Below are positions 31,939-37,632 of a stretch of 37,632 nucleotides of DNA, in pieces (the first letter of the stretch is position 1; every line of letters begins with the position of its first letter). The stretch spans positions 1 through 37,632 of the forward strand of contig DJQM01000061.1 in assembly GCA_002437585.1 (NCBI GenBank). Direction: 5' to 3'. This DNA is from Clostridiales bacterium UBA6386 (lineage in GTDB: Bacteria; Bacillota; Clostridia; Oscillospirales; Oscillospiraceae). The notes beneath the pieces are model-generated. The model had not been told where the DNA came from. It was given only the letters and a program-made list of their open reading frames with translations, and did no database searches. A program made the position numbers and the translations under genes.

Positions 31939-34443
31939 TTACTTTCTTCCGAAGAGGATAAAGCTGCTGTACTCAGGATTGACACGAGTGACCTGAATTT
32001 TGGAGTCGCCATCAGCCCACGCGCTGACCAGCGCGCTGGTTTTTCTGTAAGCCTCGTTGAGAGCGATCATCCCGTCCTGGTTGAAGTCCGCAATCATGTC
32101 AAGGCTGCAGTCTCCTACCTCATCCCATCCGCAGGCTTCCTCAAAGTATTTGGTAAAGAGTCCGAAGCTGTTTCCCTGACCGTCACCCACTGAAAGTGAA
32201 GTCTGATTTTTCCGGCAGGCAGTGATGACGTAGTATCTGCCCTTCGACAGTTCACCGGCTTTGGGCGTTACGCTATTGGAGAAAGCCTCAACGGCGGCAT
32301 CAACATAGGCTTCCATCTCAGTTTCTTCCTCAGCCTCGCTCTTATTGATGGCATTTCCGCTGTAGCAGCTGTCCAGGATCACAATCTTATCGCCGGGGAT
32401 CTTGTCCAGCTCCGCGCGAAGCCGCTTGAAGGATACGCCATACCAGTCGGCACCAATCAGGTCGCCGGTCTTGCCCGCGCCGTGGCCGGAATAGTAGAAC
32501 AAGGACACGTCGCTGTTCTTTGCTCCACGGAAAGCCCTAGAAATGCTGGACAAAATCTCGTCGGCATCCGCGTCGATTATCTTTGTAATTGCGTTATAAG
32601 GGGTAGCGGTCATGGATTTCAGCATGTTTTCCATTGTGTTGGCATCTCTGTCACAGCCAGGCAGGTCGCCATCGTAGTAATTGCCAATCAGCAGTGCCCG
32701 ATAGGTGCTGTCGGCGTAATCCGGCTGCGCCTTAGGCTTTTTTTTCGGGGTAATTTTAACAGAACTGCCATTGCTGAACTCCCCGTTAAAGACAGCCTTC
32801 ACTGTGAAAGTATATTTGATACCTCTCTGAACCGGAATGTAGTCCAGGAAGGGGTTCTCAACGAAGCCGAGATCCTCAATCTTACCCTTTCCTTCCTGAC
32901 GCCAGACCTGATAGCCGTCAACACCCGGAATATCGTTCCAGTCCAGGCTGACAAGGCCAGCTTCCGCCTCCTTGGCCTTAACCTTGATTTTATCCGTCTT
33001 CCAGGAAATCTTCACCTTTACCTTCTTGGAAGAGGAGGCCTTACCGTAGGCAAAGCTGCCGTCTTCGTCCAGCTCTATGACCGGCACCACCTTGAATGTA
33101 TGGTTCCCAACGGGTTGATAACCCGGATCATCCTCCGCATAGGAATTCAGCCGCAATTCATATGTAGAGGAGCCGTACCATCCGGCATCAACCGTCTCAA
33201 CATAATTACCATTGTCGTAAATGTCAAAATAGTCCGGTTCGCCATTGAAGTTCACGCGCAGAGTCACCGTCGGCTCCGTCGCATAGGTCTGCTTTACGGA
33301 AATCTTGGGTGCCTTGTTCCACAGAGGTGTTATTTTCACCTTCGTCACCTTCGACCGGGTGCCGGATTCCATAGTGCCTTCGCTGTCCGTTACGCCAAAG
33401 GCAGTGCAGGAAACCTCCGATGTATACGCGGTGAATCTATCATCGCGTCCAGTGGGAACCCCCACCCAGAACGAGATATAGCCCTTGTCCTGCGCAGTCT
33501 CCTTGACTTCAACTTTGGGAAGATCCGCCTTATCCTCATTGTCATCGCTATCGATGAAGCGGCCATAGTCATCAATTCTGTACTCCGCGTCATCAACCTT
33601 TAGCAGGAACTCCGCCGCGCCCGGAACATAATTGCATTTGACTTCAACATAGTTTTCCCAATATGTATCCTGCTTGACTGTAAGCTTGGGTGCTTTGCGC
33701 CAGTCCTGCGGGGGGAACCAATCGCCGAAAGACGCGGCGTCTCCTCGCTCACCCTTACCGTTGGGAGCACTGCAAGGATAAATTAAGTAGTCATGCCAGT
33801 ACTTGGGTGCTTTGATTGTAATCTCCGCGGTGTTGGTCGTCCCGATTTTCTTTTCCGTCTGACGGCCATTTTTGTATATCAACTCATAGAGTGCATAGCT
33901 AGCCGCGTCCTCCTTGGCATCCCATGAGATGGAAAGCTTACTGGCAGAATCGTAACGCCAATAGACATTGGCATTGTAAATCCAGAAATCCTCCGTCTGC
34001 TTCTCCACCAGTTGGTCTTCCTCCGGCTCCTCCTCTTCCAGGAGGGCGAGCGTTTCCTCGGTGGTCGCTTCCGTGGTTTCTTCGGTGGTCGCTTCCGTGG
34101 TTTCTTCGGTGGTCGCGGTGGTTTCCTCCGTGGTTTCCGTGGGAGCCTCGGTGGTCTCCTCCGTGGCTTCCGTGGGAGCCTCGGTGGTCTCAGTGGCTTC
34201 GGCAGCCTCCGTAGCCGCCTCAGTGGCATTGGTGGGAGCTTCCGTGGCTTCTTCAGTAGCCTCCGTGGCTATCGTGGTTTCCTCCGTGGCTTCCGTGGGA
34301 GCCTCGGTGGTTTCCTCTGTCGTTTCGTACGCCTCCAGAAGTGCCGGAGCTTCCTCCGGTGTCTCGGCCTGTGCCGCCAAGGCAGCGGGTACGCAGGAAA
34401 CGAGCAGCGCAAGGGTCAGGAAAAACGCGACGAGTCTTTTCAT
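31939..34443 (-). CDS. Secreted caspase-like (C14) protease with Thr/Glu stalk and Fn3-like domains
   Basis: An 834-residue secreted protein. Signal peptide 1-23 (cleavage near ALA-AQ); residues about 25-145 are a Thr/Glu/Ala low-complexity stalk of 11-residue repeats; residues about 150-575 hold three to four beta-rich fibronectin-III-like units (SWDAKEDAASYALYE, LDWNDIPGVDGYQVWR). Residues about 580-834 are a caspase/metacaspase fold (YRALLIGNYYDG) with the catalytic dyad His654 in YYSGHGAG and Cys693 in LDSCYSGN. A calcium-loop-like DFNQDGMIALNE starts at Asp786. No membrane anchor or sortase site is visible. The ATG at 34443 follows GGAGG by six bases. Likely an Arg/Lys-specific or self-processing protease; target unknown. 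Confidence 0.88.
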   Translation of the reverse strand: MKRLVAFFLTLALLVSCVPAALAAQAETPEEAPALLEAYETTEETTEAPTEATEETTIATEATEEATEAPTNATEAATEAAEATETTEAPTEATEETTEAPTETTEETTATTEETTEATTEETTEATTEETLALLEEEEPEEDQLVEKQTEDFWIYNANVYWRYDSASKLSISWDAKEDAASYALYELIYKNGRQTEKKIGTTNTAEITIKAPKYWHDYLIYPCSAPNGKGERGDAASFGDWFPPQDWRKAPKLTVKQDTYWENYVEVKCNYVPGAAEFLLKVDDAEYRIDDYGRFIDSDDNEDKADLPKVEVKETAQDKGYISFWVGVPTGRDDRFTAYTSEVSCTAFGVTDSEGTMESGTRSKVTKVKITPLWNKAPKISVKQTYATEPTVTLRVNFNGEPDYFDIYDNGNYVETVDAGWYGSSTYELRLNSYAEDDPGYQPVGNHTFKVVPVIELDEDGSFAYGKASSSKKVKVKISWKTDKIKVKAKEAEAGLVSLDWNDIPGVDGYQVWRQEGKGKIEDLGFVENPFLDYIPVQRGIKYTFTVKAVFNGEFSNGSSVKITPKKKPKAQPDYADSTYRALLIGNYYDGDLPGCDRDANTMENMLKSMTATPYNAITKIIDADADEILSSISRAFRGAKNSDVSLFYYSGHGAGKTGDLIGADWYGVSFKRLRAELDKIPGDKIVILDSCYSGNAINKSEAEEETEMEAYVDAAVEAFSNSVTPKAGELSKGRYYVITACRKNQTSLSVGDGQGNSFGLFTKYFEEACGWDEVGDCSLDMIADFNQDGMIALNEAYRKTSALVSAWADGDSKIQVTRVNPEYSSFILFGRK
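34030..34340 (-). repeat. Tandem low-complexity repeat coding the Thr/Glu stalk
   Basis: Degenerate 33 bp units (11 codons, ETTEAPTEATE-like) repeated about eight times within the caspase-like gene. This is a site where repeat number can change by slippage or recombination. Confidence 0.8.
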
Positions 34444-34497
34444 GGTCATCCTCCTCAAAGTTTGTCGGTTTTCGTTACTTATTGTAGACACATATAT

Positions 34498-34526
34498 AAT
34501 GTATCAAACACGAAATAACTTGTCAA
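34498..34526 (-). promoter_or_regulatory. Promoter of the caspase-like protease gene
   Basis: A perfect TTGACA and TACATT separated by 17 bp on the minus strand, about 55 bases before the start codon. Confidence 0.65.
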
Positions 34527-34607
34527 TCATTCGGCCACAATTTTGTCAAAATTTTTTCGCATTTGTTTCACGCTTTATTCATATCCTCCAGACTCCCAAC
34601 GCGCAAA

Positions 34608-34647
34608 AGGGTCGTCCCAGCAGGCAAGCGCCCGCCGGAACGACCCT
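34608..34647 (-). terminator. Terminator of the aspartokinase gene
   Basis: An 8 bp outer stem (AGGGTCGT and its complement) with an inner GC-rich stem, followed on the minus strand by TTTTG, 41 bp beyond the stop codon. Confidence 0.8.
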
Positions 34648-34688
34648 GGATTTGGAAAATCGACCTGAATAGTCTTCTTCCATTTCGG

Positions 34689-35426
34689 TTAGAATGATTC
34701 CAGCCTCCCGACGATGGTACCCGGCTGGCCGGTAAAGGCGGACAGAACCTCCAGCTCCAGCCCCTTCTCCCTGGCCAGCAGCACCGAACGGTCGTGAAGC
34801 ACCTGGGCTCCGTTTTCCACCAAGGCCAGCATGGTGTCATAGCGAATCTGCCGGAACCGTCTGGCATCCGGGAACACCCGGGGATCCCGGTCGTACACCC
34901 CGTCTACATCCGTATAGATCTGGCACCGATCCGCCCGGAGCCAGGCGGCCAATGCCACCGCCGTGGTGTCCGAGCCGCCCCGACCCAGGGTGGTGATGTC
35001 CCCGTCCGGAGCCACGCCCTGAAAGCCCGCCACGACTACGATTCTCCCCGCCGCCAGCTCCCGTGAAATTCTTCCCGTGTCCACGGACAGAATCCGGGCA
35101 TTGGCATGGTTCCCGTCGGTATGGATCCCCGCCTGCCAGCCGGTGAGGCTCACCGCGCCGCAGCCCATGGCACCGATGGCCATGGCCATGAGAGCCGCGG
35201 ACATCTGCTCCCCGGCGGCAAGATACGTGTCCATTTCCCGGGCGGCGCGGCGGCGGTTGAGCTGAGCCGCCCGCCGGATCATTTCATCCGTGGTGTCCCC
35301 CTGGGCGGAAACGACCACCACCACCTGGTTTCCCTGCCGGGACAGCTCCGCCGACCGTCTGGCCGCCGCCCGGATCCGCCCGGCGTCCGCCAGGGACGTT
35401 CCTCCGTATTTCTGGACAAGAAGCAT
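34689..35426 (-). CDS. Aspartate kinase, catalytic domain only (no ACT domains)
   Basis: Phosphorylates aspartate, the first step to lysine, threonine and methionine. The 245-residue protein has every catalytic block of LysC: QKYGGTSL at residues 5-12, VVSAQGDTTDEM, LAAGEQMSAALMAMAI, SLTGWQAGIHTD, LGRGGSDTTA and IYTDVDGVYDRDPR. It ends after LSAFTGQPGTIV, just where the two regulatory ACT domains of normal (about 400-residue) aspartokinases begin. A terminator follows within 41 bp and no ACT remnant is visible in any frame, so this is a natural short form and not a frameshift. The ATG at 35426 follows GGAGG by seven bases. An ACT-only gene lies about 560 bp upstream. Confidence 0.88.
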   Translation of the reverse strand: MLLVQKYGGTSLADAGRIRAAARRSAELSRQGNQVVVVVSAQGDTTDEMIRRAAQLNRRRAAREMDTYLAAGEQMSAALMAMAIGAMGCGAVSLTGWQAGIHTDGNHANARILSVDTGRISRELAAGRIVVVAGFQGVAPDGDITTLGRGGSDTTAVALAAWLRADRCQIYTDVDGVYDRDPRVFPDARRFRQIRYDTMLALVENGAQVLHDRSVLLAREKGLELEVLSAFTGQPGTIVGRLESF

Positions 35427-35444
35427 ATTCCTCCCTCCCGGCAC

Positions 35445-35698
35445 AGCCTATGTCAAGGAAGGGCAGAATGTGACGAAAAAGCAGCCGAAAAAAGGAGGCA
35501 CTGCCCAAATACGAAAGAGAATTCCCCGAAACGCCTGTAGGGGACGATGCCCACATCGTCCCAAAATGAGAGAAAGTTTTTTGTCCTTACTCTCAATCAA
35601 TGTTTCAGTGCTGATCCCTTCTTATCCATGTTCTTGTCCCGGCAAGAACCTTGAGAAGTAAGCGGGCTCAAGGGGTGCTGCCGAAAAGCCGCCCCCGT
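35445..35698. other. Intergenic region upstream of aspartokinase
   Basis: About 250 bp. It holds a palindrome GGGACGATG/CATCGTCCC near 35540-35563 and a 7 bp hairpin GTTCTTG-6-CAAGAAC at 35630-35649. No clear promoter for the aspartokinase gene and no convincing gene are visible. Confidence 0.5.
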
Positions 35699-35862
35699 TA
35701 GGAAACACTGAATAAATTGTCTGCGGCTGTGAGCGGATCTTTTTCGCCCACTCTTCATCAGAAAAAGTGGGAAATACATCCAGTATTCCTCCACTTTTCC
35801 TGCCTTGATTGGCCGAAAAATCTCTCGCTCACAGCTCTTGTCAATTTATCCAGTGCTTCCTA
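35699..35862. mobile_element. 164 bp inverted-repeat element (MITE-like)
   Basis: Terminal inverted repeats of 21 bp, identical at 19 positions, start and end with TA (TAGGAA...). Inside them a second perfect 9 bp pair, CTGTGAGCG/CGCTCACAG, and further AT-rich and GTGGG/CCCAC pairs continue the stem, so almost the whole element can fold into one long hairpin. No open frame fits within it. Confidence 0.65.
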
Positions 35863-35955
35863 CGAATCCCCCGGCCGCCCTAACGTACTGCGTCAAAATG
35901 TTTCGGGTTGCTATGGGGATTTTATGGAAATGGAACCCTCTTTCGCAAAGAAATA

Positions 35956-35975
35956 GAGGGGCATCTCTGCCCCTC
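35956..35975 (-). terminator. Terminator of the ACT protein gene
   Basis: An 8 bp stem GAGGGGCA with a four-base loop, followed on the minus strand by TATTTCTTT. Confidence 0.8.
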
Positions 35976-35989
35976 CCGGTATGTGATTC

Positions 35990-36430
35990 TCAGCCCGCCA
36001 GGACGTCCGCCTTGACCACGCCACGGGTGGCTGCCAGCTGCCGCAGCAGCTCCTCCAGGCTCACCGTCAGATCCATGGTCTCCGCGGAAATGGTGACCAC
36101 CGCCGTGCCGTTGGTGGGCACGATGGAATTGATGGTGATGATGTTGGCCTTGGCATCGGCAAATACCACCAGGATATGGGACAGCAGTCCCGGCTCGTCG
36201 TGCAGCAGCAGCTGGAAGGTTATGATCCGGCCGGTCATCATATTCTGAAAGGGAAGCACCGCGTCCCGGTACTTATAGAAGGCACTGCGGCTGATGTCCG
36301 TCATTTTGGTGGCTTCGTTCACCGTGGCCGCCTCACCGGTGGACAGCAGACGCTTGGCCTCTGCTACCTTCAGGAAAACCTCTGGCAGCGCGGACGCTTC
36401 CACAATGTAATACTTGGGTTTGGTTGACAT
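35990..36430 (-). CDS. ACT domain protein, PheB/UPF0735 family
   Basis: A 146-residue protein of the size and layout of the PheB (UPF0735) family. The N-terminal 60 residues are helical with an HTH-like segment (VNEATKMTDISRSAFYKYRDAV); the C-terminal 75 residues are one ACT domain (FQLLLHDEPGLLSHILVVFADAKANIITINSIVP), the fold that senses amino acids. Function is unknown in the family, although it is often beside homoserine or phenylalanine genes. The ATG at 36430 follows AGGAGG by six bases. Here it is near an aspartokinase lacking ACT domains, transcribed in the same direction but separated by a terminator and the 164 bp element. Confidence 0.9.
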   Translation of the reverse strand: MSTKPKYYIVEASALPEVFLKVAEAKRLLSTGEAATVNEATKMTDISRSAFYKYRDAVLPFQNMMTGRIITFQLLLHDEPGLLSHILVVFADAKANIITINSIVPTNGTAVVTISAETMDLTVSLEELLRQLAATRGVVKADVLAG

Positions 36431-36494
36431 GTTCGACCTCCTGATATCTCCGCTGCCGTTTTCGGCAGAACGACATTTGTTCTCCACGGATGTC

Positions 36495-36522
36495 ATTGTA
36501 GCACACATTTCTAAAAAAGCAA
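36495..36522 (-). promoter_or_regulatory. Promoter of the ACT protein gene
   Basis: TTGCTT and TACAAT separated by 16 bp on the minus strand, with a TG extended -10. A CTGCCG-TTTT-CGGCAG hairpin follows in the leader at 36453-36468. Confidence 0.65.
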
Positions 36523-36555
36523 CCCCTTATCTTCCCATCGAAAGGAGCATTCGCC

Positions 36556-37599
36556 GTGGGTCTTCCCCGAAAAAACATACTCTCCCTTCTGGTCGGTCTT
36601 GTCCTTGTGTGGCTGGCTCTGCGGTTCCTGCTGCCTCTGATCCAACCCTTCCTGCTGGGGCTGGCTCTGGCTCTGGCGGCGGAGCCTATGGTGCGCTTTC
36701 TGGAAAAAAAGCTCCGGCTGCCCCGGCAGGCCGCCGCCGCTCTGGGGGTAAGCCTGGCCTTCTGCTTTCTGGCACTGCTGCTGACGGTGCTGTGCGCCGC
36801 GGCTCTGCGTCAGCTGCGCTCTCTGGCCGGGATTCTCCCCGGCCTGGAGGATGCCGCCCGGACGGGGCTTGACCTGGTGCAGACCAACCTTCTGGCTCTG
36901 GCCGCCCGGGCGCCCCAAAGTCTGCGTCCCATGCTGACGGAGAATCTGCGGCTGCTGTTTTCTGACGGAAGTACCCTTTTGGGCAAAATCACCGCCTGGC
37001 TTCTGGGGCTGGCAGGCGGAATTCTGGGTCGTCTGCCGGACAGTGCCCTGGGCTTCGGTACCGGGATTCTCTCCGCCTTTCTCATTTCCGCCCGGCTCCC
37101 GAGGATTCGCCGGTGGCTTCCGGGGAAAATTCCCAAGGACAAACTGGACATTCTGCTGACCCGTCTCAGACGGCTTCGCCGGACGCTTCGCAGCTGGCTG
37201 ACGGCTCAGCTGAAGCTGATGAGCGTCACCTTCTGCATCACGGCGGCGGGGCTGACCCTGCTGCGGATTCCCAGAAGCCTTCTGTGGGCCTTCGCCATCG
37301 CTCTGGTGGACGCTCTGCCCGTCTTCGGCACGGGGACGGTGCTGGTGCCCTGGGCTCTGGTGTGCTTTCTCCAAGGAAACCGGGTGCTGGCTCTGGGGAT
37401 CGCCGGAGTCTACGCCACCGCCGCCCTGACCCGCTCCATTCTGGAACCCAAGCTTCTGGGGCGGCATCTGGGTCTTGACCCGCTGGTGACGCTGGCCGCT
37501 CTGTATATCGGCTGCCGCCTGTGGGGCATTGTCGGGATGATCGCCGCGCCCATGGTCGCCGTGGCTGCGCTGCAGCTGAGCCACGCCCCGGGAGAATGA
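36556..37599 (+). CDS. ytvI: AI-2E-family permease, sporulation protein YtvI-like
   Basis: A 347-residue protein with about eight membrane helices in the AI-2E transporter (PF01594) layout: two N-terminal helices, a long amphipathic middle part and a C-terminal membrane bundle. The motif DALPVFGTGTVLVPWAL and the end block SILEPKLLGRHLGLDPLVTLAALYIGC are characteristic of the YtvI branch, which is needed in sporulation in Bacillus. The start is GTG at 36556, eight bases after AAAGGAG. It diverges from the ACT protein gene. The transported substrate is unknown; YtvI is my best name but other YtvI-like paralogues exist. Confidence 0.85.
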   Translation: MGLPRKNILSLLVGLVLVWLALRFLLPLIQPFLLGLALALAAEPMVRFLEKKLRLPRQAAAALGVSLAFCFLALLLTVLCAAALRQLRSLAGILPGLEDAARTGLDLVQTNLLALAARAPQSLRPMLTENLRLLFSDGSTLLGKITAWLLGLAGGILGRLPDSALGFGTGILSAFLISARLPRIRRWLPGKIPKDKLDILLTRLRRLRRTLRSWLTAQLKLMSVTFCITAAGLTLLRIPRSLLWAFAIALVDALPVFGTGTVLVPWALVCFLQGNRVLALGIAGVYATAALTRSILEPKLLGRHLGLDPLVTLAALYIGCRLWGIVGMIAAPMVAVAALQLSHAPGE

Positions 37600-37621
37600 A
37601 AGAAAATTCCATCTTTGTATG

Positions 37622-37630
37622 TGCTAAAAT
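37622..37630 (+). promoter_or_regulatory. Extended -10 at the window edge
   Basis: TGC-TAAAAT shortly after the permease stop codon suggests a promoter for a gene starting beyond the window. No -35 is evident. Confidence 0.3.
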
Positions 37631-37632
37631 GA

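Noticed and set aside
34030..34340. CRISPR-like array from regularly spaced repeats
   Set aside because: The units are contiguous, in frame and degenerate, without unique spacers; they code for the Thr/Glu stalk.
34012..34672. Gly/Arg- or Val/Ser-rich plus-strand frames over the Thr/Glu repeat
   Set aside because: They arise from the 33 bp repeats read backwards; no ribosome site or conserved feature.
34600..34688. Frameshifted ACT domains after the short aspartokinase
   Set aside because: No ACT-like peptide appears in any frame and a terminator begins 41 bp after the stop.
35469..35661. Basic peptide frame starting at a GTG after the CCCGGCACA string
   Set aside because: It runs through a palindrome and hairpin, lacks a ribosome site and shows no similarity to the peptide at 25549.

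Overview
This 37.6 kb window is chromosomal DNA from a GC-rich, low-mobility Firmicute. The best fit is an Oscillospiraceae/Ruminococcaceae-type gut clostridium. The evidence is strong AGGAGG ribosome binding sites, sigma-A promoters with 17 bp spacers, an infC-rpmI-rplT operon behind an L20-type attenuator, a YtvI-like sporulation permease, a PheB-type ACT protein, and short palindromic intergenic repeats. Taxonomy is an inference from gene content. I see no rRNA, tRNA, CRISPR array, prophage, transposase or plasmid functions.

Layout. 0.1-3.1 kb: a small P-loop ATPase, glucose-6-phosphate isomerase (pgi) and a divergent ROK glucokinase. 3.4-6.4 kb: a three-gene envelope operon (lipoprotein-like protein, membrane-anchored phosphodiester glycosidase-domain protein, divergent Lgt-like membrane protein). 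6.5-7.7 kb: nagA. 7.7-15.8 kb: a complete arginine operon argG-argH-argC-argJ-argB-argD-argF, transcribed leftward from one consensus promoter with a candidate ArgR operator over its start site. 16.2-19.6 kb: a 1137-residue secreted protein with a lysozyme-like N-terminus and many SH3 repeats. 20.1-21.2 kb: mnmA behind a structured leader. 21.3-25.4 kb: a MarR regulator and a heterodimeric ABC exporter. 25.4-26.0 kb: a repeat island with a candidate spore peptide gene. 26.0-28.8 kb: a zinc-ribbon protein and a ruvC-ruvA-ruvB operon headed by an unlisted 46-residue membrane protein. 28.9-30.5 kb: a HAD phosphatase/mutase convergent with an RluA-type pseudouridine synthase. 30.5-31.8 kb: infC-rpmI-rplT. 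31.9-34.4 kb: a secreted caspase-like protease with a Thr/Glu-rich stalk. 34.7-37.6 kb: an aspartokinase with no ACT domains, a 164 bp inverted-repeat element, a separate ACT protein and a YtvI-like permease.

How it works together. pgi and glcK feed glucose into glycolysis, and nagA feeds amino-sugar recycling into the same pool. The arg operon makes arginine from glutamate by the acetyl-recycling route, since ArgJ covers both transacetylation and acetylglutamate synthesis. Only carbamoyl phosphate must come from elsewhere. The secreted SH3 and caspase proteins and the glycosidase/Lgt-like operon are the least understood parts and the best candidates for undescribed envelope biology. Several regulatory RNAs or operators can be read directly: the infC attenuator with mutually exclusive pairings, the mnmA leader, a perfect MarR palindrome and the ArgR-like site.
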